Below the pieces are notes generated by a model. That model searched no databases. It was not told the origin of the DNA and saw only the letters and a program-made list of their open reading frames with translations. Positions 8,801 through 17,839 of a DNA stretch of 64,000 nucleotides are shown piece by piece; position 1 is the first letter of the stretch, and each line of letters opens with the position of its first letter. This DNA comes from Sphingorhabdus lacus. Its GTDB lineage: Bacteria > Pseudomonadota > Alphaproteobacteria > Sphingomonadales > Sphingomonadaceae. The translations under genes were made by a program, and so were the position numbers. Where the stretch lies: the NCBI RefSeq assembly GCF_009768975.1, contig NZ_CP035733.1, positions 1,612,001-1,676,000 on the forward strand, given 5' to 3'.

Positions 8801-8835
8801 GCCGGGGCTTTCCATAGCTGTGCGATTTTGGCGGG

Positions 8836-9324
8836 TCAATTTTTTGCCGAAGGGGGCACGACAGGAAAGGGTAGCGGCGCGACCGCGATTCCTTCGTCGG
8901 CGAGCGCGGCAGCTTCGTCGACGCTGGCTTCGCCGTGGATCAGACGTTCATTCTCTTCCCCATAATGGATCGCGCGTGCGGTATCGGCAAAATCGCGGCC
9001 GACCCACTGGGATTCTTTCAACATTTCGGATTGGGCCACCGCCAGCTTCTGCATCATCTCCACCATAGCGGGGGACAAGGCCGGCGCGTTCATCACTTCG
9101 CCTGTTACAGGTTCAGCGGTGACGGGCCGTTCGGCCGGCAGGTTGCTTCCTTGATTCGATTTGCGTCCGACATTTGGGACCGACAACGCCTTTTCAACAT
9201 TGGCGGTGTTGCACAGCGGGCAGACAATCAGCCCACCTGACCTCTGCGCATCAAAGTCCTGTGACGATGCGAACCAGCCTTCAAAGCTATGGCCGGAACC
9301 GCACTTCAAATCAAAAGCGATCAT
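8836..9324 (-). CDS. DUF1178 family protein
   Basis: A 162-residue protein starting MIAFDLKCGSGHSFEGWFAS, the family signature, with a second cysteine pair in ICPLC-like VCPLCNT. The four cysteines suggest a small zinc ribbon at the N-terminus, followed by a Pro/Glu-rich linker and an acidic C-terminal half with VGRDFADTARAIHYGE. The function of DUF1178 is unknown; it is widespread in alphaproteobacteria. It is followed 6 bp upstream on the map by grxC, which reads into it. Confidence 0.9.
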   Translation of the reverse strand: MIAFDLKCGSGHSFEGWFASSQDFDAQRSGGLIVCPLCNTANVEKALSVPNVGRKSNQGSNLPAERPVTAEPVTGEVMNAPALSPAMVEMMQKLAVAQSEMLKESQWVGRDFADTARAIHYGEENERLIHGEASVDEAAALADEGIAVAPLPFPVVPPSAKN

Positions 9325-9330
9325 TCGGTG

Positions 9331-9600
9331 TTAATTGCCGGCAACGGCAAGCAATGAATCCAGCTTACCTTCATAATCCAGCTCCCGAAGGTCATCGCTG
9401 CCTCCGATCGCGACATCATTAATGAAAATCTGCGGGACGGTCCGGGCACCCGGCGCACGCGCAACCATTTCGTCGCGCTTTGCGCCACCCATGGTCACAT
9501 CATATTCGCTATAGGCCACGCCCTTGGTGTCGAGCAGGTGCATCGCCCGCACACAATAGGGGCAGCCGAACTTGGTGTAGATTTCAACTTTTGCTGTCAT
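9331..9600 (-). CDS. grxC: glutaredoxin 3
   Basis: An 89-residue dithiol glutaredoxin with active site CPYC at residues 13-16 and the cis-proline segment RTVPQIFIN. GGSDD toward the C-terminus binds glutathione. It reduces protein disulfides at the expense of glutathione in the cytoplasm. Start chosen at the ATG before TAKVEIYTKFG, which matches glutaredoxin length. It sits between comF and the DUF1178 gene, all on the minus strand. Confidence 0.95.
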   Translation of the reverse strand: MTAKVEIYTKFGCPYCVRAMHLLDTKGVAYSEYDVTMGGAKRDEMVARAPGARTVPQIFINDVAIGGSDDLRELDYEGKLDSLLAVAGN

Positions 9601-9647
9601 AAACGTGAAATGGTGTGCCTGCGCGGCCAAGTCAAGCATCACCCGCT

Positions 9648-10403
9648 TCAAAGTGGGGCGGCGTGTGCCCAGCAGAAGAGTTGCACCCAATTGGCACCCG
9701 ACTTTTTCAAGGTCTTGATGCAGCCATCGCTTGTCGCGCCGGTCGTCAAAACATCGTCGACCAGAATCACCCGGGCACCCGACAGCACATGGGCTTTAGC
9801 CGGATTGATACGAAAAACGCGCGCGACCGCCTTGCGCCGTTCTTTTCCGGAAAGCCCGCGCAAACTCGGTGTGCGTTTTATCCGCAAAAGCACATCCGGG
9901 GCATAGACCAGCCCGCCCAGACGAGCCAATTCCTGCGCAATCAATGCCGACTGGTTGAAACTGCGCGACCACAGCCGTGTCCAGTGTAACGGAACCGGCA
10001 CGACGATCATGCCGGTACGGTCGGCGGGCAGATGGCGTACCAGATGGCGCGCGATCAATTTGGCGAGTCCGATCCTGCCTCCATATTTGAGGCGCAGGGC
10101 AATTTTACGGGTCGTGCCATCATAGGCGACGGCGGCGCGGATACCGTCATGGATCGGTGGATCGGCGAGACAAGCGGCGCATCGCGCGCCTGCCGGCTGT
10201 TCATAGTCGAAAGGAAGCGCGCAGCTATCGCACCAGGGAGGATTGAGGAACCTGATGTGCGGCCAGCATTTGGCGCAAAAATTGGTTCCGTCGGTCGATA
10301 TCTCTCCGCAGGAAGGACAACGTTCGGGCAGCGCATAGTCAAACACTGGCTTCGCTATTTTGAGCACCAACCGCATCGCCCTCTTGTCGGATAATGCGGA
10401 CAT
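9648..10403 (-). CDS. comF: ComF family phosphoribosyltransferase-like protein
   Basis: A 251-residue ComF-type protein: an N-terminal zinc finger (ERCPSCGE, FCAKCW, WCDSC, RCAACL) followed by a PRTase fold with the PRPP-loop-like VILVDDVLTTGAT near the C-terminus. ComF proteins are linked to DNA uptake in competent bacteria and to purine/DNA metabolism in others. The ATG at 10403 follows GTGGAG. It is divergent from the methyltransferase gene with only 15 bp between starts, so their promoters must overlap. Confidence 0.88.
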   Translation of the reverse strand: MSALSDKRAMRLVLKIAKPVFDYALPERCPSCGEISTDGTNFCAKCWPHIRFLNPPWCDSCALPFDYEQPAGARCAACLADPPIHDGIRAAVAYDGTTRKIALRLKYGGRIGLAKLIARHLVRHLPADRTGMIVVPVPLHWTRLWSRSFNQSALIAQELARLGGLVYAPDVLLRIKRTPSLRGLSGKERRKAVARVFRINPAKAHVLSGARVILVDDVLTTGATSDGCIKTLKKSGANWVQLFCWAHAAPL

Positions 10404-10418
10404 CTCCACAAGACAGAA

Positions 10419-11276
10419 ATGCAGTCTTCTGAAGCACCCCCCGAGATATTCGACCGGAAACGGCGGTACGCGATGCGGCAACGTGCGCATCGCCATGCGG
10501 CGCGCGCCTTTCTCTGGCAATATATAGCGCAGGAGTTGAAGGAGCGGCTCGCCCTTGTGACCCGCGAGCTTCAGGATGTGCTCTTGATCGGCCCCATCGC
10601 GGCCTTTGCCGGGGAAATTCTCGGGGACCGGAGCTGCGCCGTGCACATCGTCGATATAGTCGACCCGACCCTGCCCTCGATGGTGCGGGCGGAGGAAGAC
10701 AGGCTATCCTATAAGCAGCACAGCTTTGATCTGGTGGTATCGGCCGGTGTGCTGGACAGCGTGAACGATCTGCCGGGTGCCCTCATTCAGATCCGGCATA
10801 TTCTCAAGCCCGATGGACTGTTTCTGGGGCATATGTTTGGTGCGGGCTCGCTCGCCACCCTGAAATCCCGAATGGTGGCGGCGGAAGCGCCTGTGGCGAC
10901 ACCCCATATCCATCCGCAGATTGATTTGCGCAGCGCCGCTGATCTTTTGTCGCGCGCGGGATTTACCCTGCCGGTGGCAGACGGCGATATGTTGCCGGTA
11001 CGCTATGGCGATTGGCGCACGCTCGTTCGCGATCTGCGGGATGCAGGAATCGGGAACGCACTGACGGGACCCCGGCGCTATCTGGGGCGCGACTATATGG
11101 CGAGGCTGGACCGCGCATGGCAGGCGGGTGCCGATCCAAGCGGGCGCTGCGAAGAACAATTTATGCACCTGTTCCTGAGCGGATGGTCGCCGTCCGCGAA
11201 TCAACCCAAACCTGCCCGGCGTGGAAGCGGTGAGGTTTCCTTGGCGTCGATCTTGCGGCCTGCCGACAAGGGCTAA
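10419..11276 (+). CDS. SAM-dependent methyltransferase-like protein (NDUFAF5/BioC-like)
   Basis: A 285-residue protein resembling the class I methyltransferases related to NDUFAF5: FDRKRRYAMRQRA at the N-terminus, FDLVVSAGVLDSVNDLPGAL and LKPDGLFLGHMFGAGSL in the methyltransferase core, and IDLRSAADLLSRAGF later. The usual glycine-rich SAM motif I is weak (VLLIGPIAAFAG). NDUFAF5 modifies an arginine of a complex I subunit; that role is only a possibility here. It overlaps the end of mutT by 4 bp (convergent). Confidence 0.75.
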   Translation: MQSSEAPPEIFDRKRRYAMRQRAHRHAARAFLWQYIAQELKERLALVTRELQDVLLIGPIAAFAGEILGDRSCAVHIVDIVDPTLPSMVRAEEDRLSYKQHSFDLVVSAGVLDSVNDLPGALIQIRHILKPDGLFLGHMFGAGSLATLKSRMVAAEAPVATPHIHPQIDLRSAADLLSRAGFTLPVADGDMLPVRYGDWRTLVRDLRDAGIGNALTGPRRYLGRDYMARLDRAWQAGADPSGRCEEQFMHLFLSGWSPSANQPKPARRGSGEVSLASILRPADKG

Positions 11277-11683
11277 GGCCAATTTTCCAAAAAGTGCACC
11301 AGTGGTTCATCGGCGGGTGGCATTGGTAGGGCATGCATGTCGGCAGGTTTAAGCCAACAGAGCTCCGGACTTTCCAAAGCGGTCGGCTGCCCCTGCCAGC
11401 TTGTGCAGCGATATAGGAGCAGGACCATATAACGGTCCCCATTTTGTGCACTGGCAAAGGTCAAAGGAATCAGATCCGGACCGGCAACATCGATGCCCAA
11501 TTCTTCTTTCAGCTCGCGAACCAATGCTGATTCGGGTGATTCGCCGCTTTCGACCTTGCCGCCAGGGAACTCCCACAGCCCTGCCATTTGACGACCCTCG
11601 GGCCGCTTTTGCAGCAATATTTCACCCACTTCGTTGGTTAACGCAGCGGCAACCACAAACAGCATTGTCGGATTTTTTTCCAT
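11273..11683 (-). CDS. mutT: MutT-type Nudix hydrolase (8-oxo-dGTP diphosphatase)
   Basis: A 136-residue Nudix protein. The Nudix box occupies residues 42-64 with the required G-x5-E-x7-REL-x-EE-x-G-I spacing, preceded by GLWEFPG. Length and the terminal sequence (PPADEPLVHFLENWP) fit MutT, which removes 8-oxo-dGTP from the nucleotide pool. Start chosen at ATG 11683; upstream in-frame starts would add residues not expected in MutT. Convergent with the methyltransferase gene. Confidence 0.88.
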   Translation of the reverse strand: MEKNPTMLFVVAAALTNEVGEILLQKRPEGRQMAGLWEFPGGKVESGESPESALVRELKEELGIDVAGPDLIPLTFASAQNGDRYMVLLLYRCTSWQGQPTALESPELCWLKPADMHALPMPPADEPLVHFLENWP

Positions 11684-11767
11684 TTTCTCATCGCCTTGCA
11701 AGTTTTTGTTAACGCTTCTGTGGGAAATCCTGACTGCTCGCAACCAGGGAAAGAAGTGGGGCCAAGT

Positions 11768-11941
11768 ATGTTGGATCTAATTCGTCGTATCACGCGATGC
11801 GAACAGGGGGCGACGGCTGTGGAGTATGGTTTGATTGTTTCACTGATTGTTATCGCAATCGTGGCATCGCTTGGTGAATTCGGTGAAGGTTCCACAAGTA
11901 TGTGGAACAGCGTGTCGAATAAAATAATTAATGCAAGCTAA
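11768..11941 (+). CDS. Flp/Fap-type (type IVb) pilin, copy 1
   Basis: A 57-residue prepilin: basic leader (MLDLIRRITRCEQG), processing site G/ATAVEYG, then a hydrophobic helix (LIVSLIVIAIVASLGE) and a short polar tail. The Glu and Tyr after the cleavage site are the conserved Flp residues. Type IVb pilins form adhesion/tad pili. The start at 11768 gives the standard short leader. No tad assembly genes are in the window. It lies 113 bp upstream of a second Flp pilin gene. Confidence 0.88.
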   Translation: MLDLIRRITRCEQGATAVEYGLIVSLIVIAIVASLGEFGEGSTSMWNSVSNKIINAS

Positions 11942-12054
11942 GTGACGTTAACGATTTGGTATAGATTTAGGAATAATCAGGCCAAAGTCGGATAGTTTTA
12001 TAAGTAATAAAAATATCCGCTCGGGTGAATTGAACAAGCAACAGGAGACCTAAA

Positions 12055-12213
12055 ATGAAAGTTATCAAGAAACTCTTCAAGAACGAAGACGGCGCGACTG
12101 CAATTGAATACGGCCTGATCGCCGCTCTGATCGCAGTTGCAGCTATCACTGCCATGGGCAGCCTCGGCAACAACTTGTCGAACACCTTCACTGAAGTCAG
12201 CAACAGCCTCTAA
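12055..12213 (+). CDS. Flp/Fap-type (type IVb) pilin, copy 2
   Basis: A 52-residue prepilin: leader MKVIKKLFKNEDG, cleavage motif G/ATAIEYG, helix LIAALIAVAAITAMG, polar tail ending VSNSL. A strong ribosome binding site (CAGGAGA) lies 6 bp before the ATG. It shares the cleavage region with copy 1 but differs in the leader and tail, so it is a diverged paralogue, not a recent duplicate. It ends in TAATAG and is followed by a strong terminator. Confidence 0.9.
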   Translation: MKVIKKLFKNEDGATAIEYGLIAALIAVAAITAMGSLGNNLSNTFTEVSNSL

Positions 12214-12257
12214 TAGAAGCTGTGCTGCTCGGGCACTAGTTGCCTGACAGGAAATAG

Positions 12258-12288
12258 AGGGCGGTAACTTCGGTTACCGCCCTTTTTT
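12258..12288 (+). terminator. Rho-independent terminator after the Flp pilin genes
   Basis: A perfect 11-bp stem (12258-12268 with 12273-12283, GGGCGGTAAC core) is capped by a TTCG tetraloop closed by C-G, the exceptionally stable UUCG hairpin, and followed by six T residues. It separates the pilin transcript from the convergent M48 protease gene, whose stop is at 12307. Confidence 0.92.
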
Positions 12289-12306
12289 GTTCGAACGTGC
12301 CGAATA

Positions 12307-13803
12307 TTAGTAGGTGACGATTTTGACCTTCTGTCCAATCGTCACATTTTGATTGGTAGAAAAGCCGTTCAATGCCCTAAAACGTTCCGTCTGCAACGAT
12401 GTATAGGCCATTCGCGCTGACAAGGTCGAAAGGGTATCGCCCTTGGCCACCGTCACCACGCGCAACTTACGCGGTTTGATGGCCGCCGCCTGGGAATCGG
12501 ACAAACGGGCCATGCTGCTGAACATCGTATTGAACGGGCTGGAATTCGCAGCGGTTATGGTGACGAAATGATAGCCGACATTGCCGCCCCACTCATAGGC
12601 GAACACCGTTACCTCACGCGCGCCTTGCTGCGTATTGACGATGGTGGAGGAGTAGAAGGCAGGTATGCCGTTGACGGTAGTCTGCCTTATATCACCCACT
12701 GGAATGGACATATTCTGCCCGGAAACGGATTTGAAGGCTGCAGCCACATAGGCCTGCCGGTCGCCGGTGAAATTGCCCTGTGAAAAGATAGCCTTTCCGC
12801 TGTTGCCGTTGATGGAAACCGCTTCCGTTCCGTTCTGCATGCCGAATCCGGTCGGTGCGGCAAATTTCAATTTAATCAGCGGATGGAGAAACTCCTGCCC
12901 TTCCACCACACCTTGGGCCGGATCATCCCCGTAGAGCATTCCGTTGATGGCCGCCAAATGCGAGTCTGCCTTTCGCACGCTATTGACCGGATAAGCCTTC
13001 GCTCCGTTCGCGGCGCGTACGACGCGCTTTGCCGGGTCAGGGTGCGTACTTGCCCATTCGGGCACGCGATTATCGCCCATACCTGCAACCCGCACATCGA
13101 CGGCGGTTTGCAAGGCCAGCGAATTCAGCATGGAGGACAAGGCCGAGGGATCATAGCCTGCTTTGCTTAGATAGCGGATGCCGTAATCGTCTGCCTCTTC
13201 CTCCTGCCCGCGCGAATATTTGAGGCTGAATAATTGCGCGAAGGTTCCGGAATATTGCTTCAATCCGCCCCCCAGCGCGCCGAGCAAGCCACCGCTGTCC
13301 CCAATGACGGCGCCCAAAATGGAACCGCCGACGCCCAAGATATTTGCCAAGGTCGCATTCTTCTGGCGCTTCTGGCTGTGACGCGCCGCGGTGTGACCGA
13401 CTTCATGGCCGAGAACTCCTGCCATCTCCGCTTCGCTGTTGCACAGGGCGACCAACTGCCGCGTGATGTACACATAGCCGCCGGGAATCGCGAACGCGTT
13501 GTTCACCGGGGAGTTGAGAAGCGTAACGGTAAAATCACTTTCGGCGTTGCCCAGTCCGGACTGGACGGCAATCCCCTTGCCCACCCGCACCACATAAGCG
13601 GTCTGCGGGCTCTGCATGGCGCCGCCAAATTCTTTCAGGATTTCAGGATGATATTTGGCACCTTCGGACTTTTCCTGCGCCGTAAAGGGCTTGGGTACAG
13701 AAGCGGCGGATTTCTTTTGCGCTGCTACGGGTGTAGCGGTGTTCACGGCCGCCAGCGACAATATTGCCCCGCCTAGAATCAAAGTCTTCTTGCTGAAATG
13801 CAT
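12307..13803 (-). CDS. M48 family periplasmic metalloprotease with C-terminal LysM
   Basis: A 498-residue exported zinc protease. Residues 1-28 form a signal peptide. The catalytic HEVGH spans 133-137, followed by a downstream EEEADDYG segment that supplies the third zinc ligand, as in BepA/LoiP-type M48 enzymes. The last 50 or so residues form a LysM peptidoglycan-binding module (VAKGDTLSTLSARM). It probably degrades or repairs outer-membrane proteins near the wall. It lies downstream of accA on the same strand and is convergent with the pilin genes. Confidence 0.93.
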   Translation of the reverse strand: MHFSKKTLILGGAILSLAAVNTATPVAAQKKSAASVPKPFTAQEKSEGAKYHPEILKEFGGAMQSPQTAYVVRVGKGIAVQSGLGNAESDFTVTLLNSPVNNAFAIPGGYVYITRQLVALCNSEAEMAGVLGHEVGHTAARHSQKRQKNATLANILGVGGSILGAVIGDSGGLLGALGGGLKQYSGTFAQLFSLKYSRGQEEEADDYGIRYLSKAGYDPSALSSMLNSLALQTAVDVRVAGMGDNRVPEWASTHPDPAKRVVRAANGAKAYPVNSVRKADSHLAAINGMLYGDDPAQGVVEGQEFLHPLIKLKFAAPTGFGMQNGTEAVSINGNSGKAIFSQGNFTGDRQAYVAAAFKSVSGQNMSIPVGDIRQTTVNGIPAFYSSTIVNTQQGAREVTVFAYEWGGNVGYHFVTITAANSSPFNTMFSSMARLSDSQAAAIKPRKLRVVTVAKGDTLSTLSARMAYTSLQTERFRALNGFSTNQNVTIGQKVKIVTY

Positions 13804-13898
13804 ATCGGGTCTCCTTGGGTCGCGAGAACCAGAATAGCATGATTTATGTTCCGCGGGCGTAAAATCTCGACCCGCAGCAAAGGCTTACCTTCGAACCG

Positions 13899-14843
13899 TC
13901 AGGCACCCATTGACAGAAACTTGGCCCGCCGCTGCTGCAAAAGCTCTTTGCTGCTGAACGCGGACAAGGCGTCCAGTTCTTCACCAATTGCCTTGCCCAA
14001 GGATGCTGCCGCCATACCATGGTCGCGATGAGCACCGCCCATCGGCTCTTTGACGATACGGTCAATCACGCCCAGGGATTTCAGATCCTCGGCGGTCATT
14101 TTCATGGCCTGCGCTGCATCGGCTGCCTTGTCACCGGTACGCCACAAGATGGATGCGCAGCCCTCCGGTGAAATCACCGAATAAACGGCATGTTCAAACA
14201 TCAACACCCGATCGGCTGCCGCAAGCGCCACTGCGCCCCCGGACCCGCCCTCGCCCACGATGCAGGCAATCATCGGAACGCCCAGTTGCAGACATTTTTC
14301 GGTCGAACGGGCAATCGCTTCGGCTTGGCCGCGCTCTTCTGCCTGAATGCCCGGGAAAGCACCCGACGTGTCCACGAGACTGACGACGGGAATAGAAAAG
14401 CGGTCTGCCAATTCCATCAGGCGTATGGCTTTGCGATAGCCCTCCGGCTTTCCCATACCGAAATTATGGCGCAGGCGGCTTTGTGTGTCGTCGCCCTTTT
14501 CATGCCCGATCACCATCACCTTGCGCTCGTTCAACCGTGCAAGACCGCCCAAAATCGCCTGATCATCGGCAAAGGCCCGATCGCCCGCCAATGGCAGAAA
14601 ATCGTCGAACATCGACGCGATAAAATGCTTGAAATGGGGCCGCTCCGGATGCCGCGCGACCTGCGTTTTCTGCCATGCGGTTAGCTTGCTGTAAGTGTCC
14701 TTGAGCTGCTTATCGGCTTTGTCACGCAGCTTGCCAATCTCTGCGTCTACGTCGACTTCACTCTCATCCGCAGCTTCCTGCAGTTCGATGATACGCGCTT
14801 CCAACGCCGCGATGGGCTTTTCAAAATCCAGATAGACGGTCAT
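13899..14843 (-). CDS. accA: acetyl-CoA carboxylase carboxyltransferase subunit alpha
   Basis: A 314-residue AccA with family blocks [15 protein letters not shown] at the N-terminus, [34 protein letters not shown] and [19 protein letters not shown]. With AccD it transfers the carboxyl group from biotin to acetyl-CoA, the first step of fatty acid synthesis. Its start overlaps the xerD stop by 4 bp. Confidence 0.97.
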   Translation of the reverse strand: MTVYLDFEKPIAALEARIIELQEAADESEVDVDAEIGKLRDKADKQLKDTYSKLTAWQKTQVARHPERPHFKHFIASMFDDFLPLAGDRAFADDQAILGGLARLNERKVMVIGHEKGDDTQSRLRHNFGMGKPEGYRKAIRLMELADRFSIPVVSLVDTSGAFPGIQAEERGQAEAIARSTEKCLQLGVPMIACIVGEGGSGGAVALAAADRVLMFEHAVYSVISPEGCASILWRTGDKAADAAQAMKMTAEDLKSLGVIDRIVKEPMGGAHRDHGMAAASLGKAIGEELDALSAFSSKELLQQRRAKFLSMGA

Positions 14844-15766
14844 TGCAGCGGGTTAGAACCTGAAGCGCCTCGGGTCAACGTGCGGTTTGCCAATGGATGA
14901 CGCTTGTTCACAAGTTCGACAAGCCGGCTGCTGTCGACATGCGTATAAATTTGCGTTGTCGCGATATCGGCATGGCCCAGCATCGCCTGCAGAGCTCGCA
15001 AATTGGCACCCCCTGCCAGCAGATGCGTGGCAAAGGCATGGCGAAGTACGTGTGGGCTTACTTTTTCGGGATCCAATCCAGCCTTGGCCGCCAAGGATTT
15101 GATGATCTGGTAGAGCCGGATGCGGCTGATATGCTTCCCACGCGATGGGAAAAGATAGCGGGAATCTTTGGGGACAAAGGCGAGCCAGGCACCAACCGCA
15201 TGCCGCGCCCGGTCCGAAATGGGAACCAGCCGTTCCTTGTCGCCCTTGCCCGTCAGAATGATGAACGGACGATCGGAAACAACCGAACTGCGCGGCAAGG
15301 CAACAAGTTCGGTTGCGCGCAGCCCGGACCCATAGAGAAGCTCCACAAGCGCAGCGAGACGATAGTCCCTTTCCCCCGGCTCGGGTTTCGACAGCGCCTT
15401 CTCCACAATCTGGAAAAGCAGATCAACCTCGTGCGGGTCGAGTATTTTCGGCAATGCACGCCCCTGCGACGGCTTGGGCAGCGCAGATGACGGGTTATCG
15501 TCGCGCAGGCCCTCTTCCTGCAAAAATGCATAGAAGCGCCGGAGTGCGGACACCTTGCGTGCGACTGAGCTGTTGGCCAGACCTCCCCATTGATGCGCAA
15601 GATCGGCAAGGACAGCGGCATCGGCGGAAGCTAGTCTTCCACCTGTCAAAGTGGACGCCGCGCTCAAATCGCTTTGATAGGCCAGCATCGTGTTACGGGC
15701 GACCCCGCGTTCGGCCGCCATCATTTCGAGAAAGCGATCAATCAGGTTCGCGTCGGTTGAGGCCAT
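14840..15766 (-). CDS. xerD: tyrosine recombinase XerD
   Basis: A 308-residue tyrosine recombinase with all catalytic residues: R150 ([10 protein letters not shown]), K174, H239-x-x-R242 (PHVLRHAF), H265 (LGHADI) and Y274. With XerC it resolves chromosome dimers at dif. Assigned as XerD, not XerC, because of its placement next to accA, its N-terminus and the [10 protein letters not shown] block. The start codon directly abuts the stop of the upstream 632-residue protein gene. Confidence 0.9.
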   Translation of the reverse strand: MASTDANLIDRFLEMMAAERGVARNTMLAYQSDLSAASTLTGGRLASADAAVLADLAHQWGGLANSSVARKVSALRRFYAFLQEEGLRDDNPSSALPKPSQGRALPKILDPHEVDLLFQIVEKALSKPEPGERDYRLAALVELLYGSGLRATELVALPRSSVVSDRPFIILTGKGDKERLVPISDRARHAVGAWLAFVPKDSRYLFPSRGKHISRIRLYQIIKSLAAKAGLDPEKVSPHVLRHAFATHLLAGGANLRALQAMLGHADIATTQIYTHVDSSRLVELVNKRHPLANRTLTRGASGSNPLQ

Positions 15767-17665
15767 TCAACCGAAGGCTACCGCCTCGGCCGCAATCATT
15801 CGCGCCTCTGCGTCCAACCCAACCTGCTTTAACGCGCGCACGATATAGTAAAGGTGGTTCGCCGGGACCAAGCTCCAGTTCGGCGCCTGCATTCCCGCAA
15901 CAGCCATCAACGCGACAGTGCCCTGCTCCCCGCGTTCGGCAGCGGCGGTGATGGCGCGGCTCCACGGTGTCTGACGCGTCACATTCACTTCCAGATCGCG
16001 TCCGAAATCCGATTGGGCACCTGCGTCAACCCGGCCCAGTCCCGCGAGACCCGCAAGCAACAGGGCTGACTTATGGGCTTTTTCACTATTGTCATTGCCA
16101 TAGAAATCGCCAAGCGCACCGGAATCAACAGCCGCAATATTTGTGGGGGTTCCCAGAGCAAGCAGCGCCCAGCCCAGTGAGCCTTCATCGACAATACCTG
16201 CCCATGCGGCAGCGTTGCGATCAAGGCCGGCGGTCAACATGGATGCAATCAATTGGTCCGCCGCACCGGCATGTGCTTCATCCGGCCGGATGAGCGCCGC
16301 AGCCCGCGCCGTCATGACCAAAGCGCCATGATAATCCGCACCTGCGGCGGCACCTGTCCATAAGGACGCCATCGCCGCAACTTTGGCGGCGTCGCCCGAT
16401 GCAGTATAGGCCGATCGCAAGCCTTCCGCACGGCTCTTTAAGGGATCCGGCGCCTCTTCATCATCGATCACCTGGCCGTACAGATCGACCATTTCACGAT
16501 TGGAATATATTCCCAACGCAGCAGCTTGGGGGGCATATTTGGCCCGGACCGCAGCCTGGAACATCGGCAATTGCACGCGCCAGCCCGCCATTTGACGGCC
16601 GCTTTTGGCGAACAGCCGTTCGGGTGGTTCAAGCCCGGTTGCCGAGGCCAAGCCAAAGCGCCAGGGATTCATCCCTTCAACGCCCTCCCACTCGATCTTC
16701 ACCGACCGGCGTCCGTTGATACCCGCGCCGACGGCCTTTTCGGTCAGGCGATAGTCAACACCCCGGACCCAACCCTGATACCGGCCCTGATTGATGAAGG
16801 CAGTGGCACTTCCCTGCTCGCCGGATAAAGACGCGCATATCGCGCGGGCCATTTTCCAGCGGCCGTCGTTGACGAGACGAACACCATTTTCGACAAGTGG
16901 GCACATGCCCGACAGATCGCCATTGGCGAGATACACCTGAAGCGCGACCTCGTGCATGCGCTTCGTATAATTGCCCGCGTCCACTTCCTGGATCAGGTGG
17001 CGGGCCGACACCGAATCGCCCATCCGCAGCAAAAGCCATGCTCTTTCCGCAGTCCAGTCCGCGCCATTGACACCCTTGGGGGTGTTTGTGCGGCTTATAA
17101 GCAGTCGGCGGCCCAATATTGTCCCCCAACGCGACGCGATCGGACCCGTTGTCCGGTTGACCACCTGATTGAGAAAGGTGCCATTAAGCGCACCGAAGGA
17201 TTCCGCCGGAAACCCGCCAGATGCGTTCGAAATAATGCCGACAGCCGAGAGTGAGCGCCGCGCCGCGGGCGGCACGTCATACCGAATGACGAGCTCTTCC
17301 TCTTCCTCGTCTTCTTCTTCCTCATCCTCTTCTTTGGCATCATCGGGATTGTCGGTCGTTGCCGTAGCCAGAGGATCCCCCGGCGTTGTCGGTCGTGCCG
17401 ATGTCGTCGGCGTTGCTGGTCCGGTCGTGTTGGGCGTTGGCCGGTTACTCGGCGGTGGCGGCGCGGGATCGCCAAATCCTTCAGGCAAAAGGGACTCGGG
17501 ACCTTGCTGACCCAAGGCTGGCAACGCAAAAACCAGCGCAAGCGCGCTGGCGGCAAATAACACTGTTTTTGTAGCTTTTTTGGTCAACTTTGCGGGCCCG
17601 CTTCTTCTGCCGGTGCTTGTACCGGAATTTCCTTGTACTGCAATGGCCGCTCGCCACCGGACCAT
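15767..17665 (-). CDS. large exported protein of unknown function with an acidic linker
   Basis: A 632-residue protein I cannot assign to a named family. It has a basic N-terminus, a hydrophobic segment at about 35-52 (LFAASALALVFALPALG) consistent with a long signal peptide, a Pro/Thr-rich linker, an extreme acidic run (mostly Glu/Asp) near 108-123, and then an alanine-rich, probably alpha-helical repeat region to the end. The composition of the C-terminal part (many Leu/Ala/Gly helices such as MASLWTGAAAGADYHGAL) looks like a TPR/SEL1-like solenoid. The start is uncertain; an in-frame TTG closer to the hydrophobic segment is possible. It is immediately upstream of xerD. Confidence 0.7.
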   Translation of the reverse strand: MVRWRAAIAVQGNSGTSTGRRSGPAKLTKKATKTVLFAASALALVFALPALGQQGPESLLPEGFGDPAPPPPSNRPTPNTTGPATPTTSARPTTPGDPLATATTDNPDDAKEEDEEEEDEEEEELVIRYDVPPAARRSLSAVGIISNASGGFPAESFGALNGTFLNQVVNRTTGPIASRWGTILGRRLLISRTNTPKGVNGADWTAERAWLLLRMGDSVSARHLIQEVDAGNYTKRMHEVALQVYLANGDLSGMCPLVENGVRLVNDGRWKMARAICASLSGEQGSATAFINQGRYQGWVRGVDYRLTEKAVGAGINGRRSVKIEWEGVEGMNPWRFGLASATGLEPPERLFAKSGRQMAGWRVQLPMFQAAVRAKYAPQAAALGIYSNREMVDLYGQVIDDEEAPDPLKSRAEGLRSAYTASGDAAKVAAMASLWTGAAAGADYHGALVMTARAAALIRPDEAHAGAADQLIASMLTAGLDRNAAAWAGIVDEGSLGWALLALGTPTNIAAVDSGALGDFYGNDNSEKAHKSALLLAGLAGLGRVDAGAQSDFGRDLEVNVTRQTPWSRAITAAAERGEQGTVALMAVAGMQAPNWSLVPANHLYYIVRALKQVGLDAEARMIAAEAVAFG

Positions 17666-17796
17666 CCCGGTGCATTTAACGTCGCGACGTTCAATGCGAC
17701 AGCGGGAAAAATGCCAACAGCCATGCGTTTCCTCTTGCCTGCTTACGTCGTTTCCGCCGGACTTTGTTTTAACGGTATGTCCGGTTTTGCGGCAAA

Positions 17797-17825
17797 TTGC
17801 TTTCCGGTTCCACCTAGCCGATATA
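17797..17825 (+). promoter_or_regulatory. candidate promoter for aroK-aroB
   Basis: TTGCTT and GATATA are separated by 17 bases, about 15 bases upstream of the aroK start at 17840. The match is modest; it would give a very short leader. It supports the idea that the first ATG of aroK may be used with little untranslated sequence, or that translation starts at 17885. Confidence 0.3.
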
Positions 17826-17839
17826 TAGCCCCCATCGCA

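Noticed and set aside
13850-13890. GCGGG...CCCGC pair between the M48 and accA genes as a terminator
   Set aside because: Five-pair stem with a long loop and no T run; the genes may be co-transcribed.
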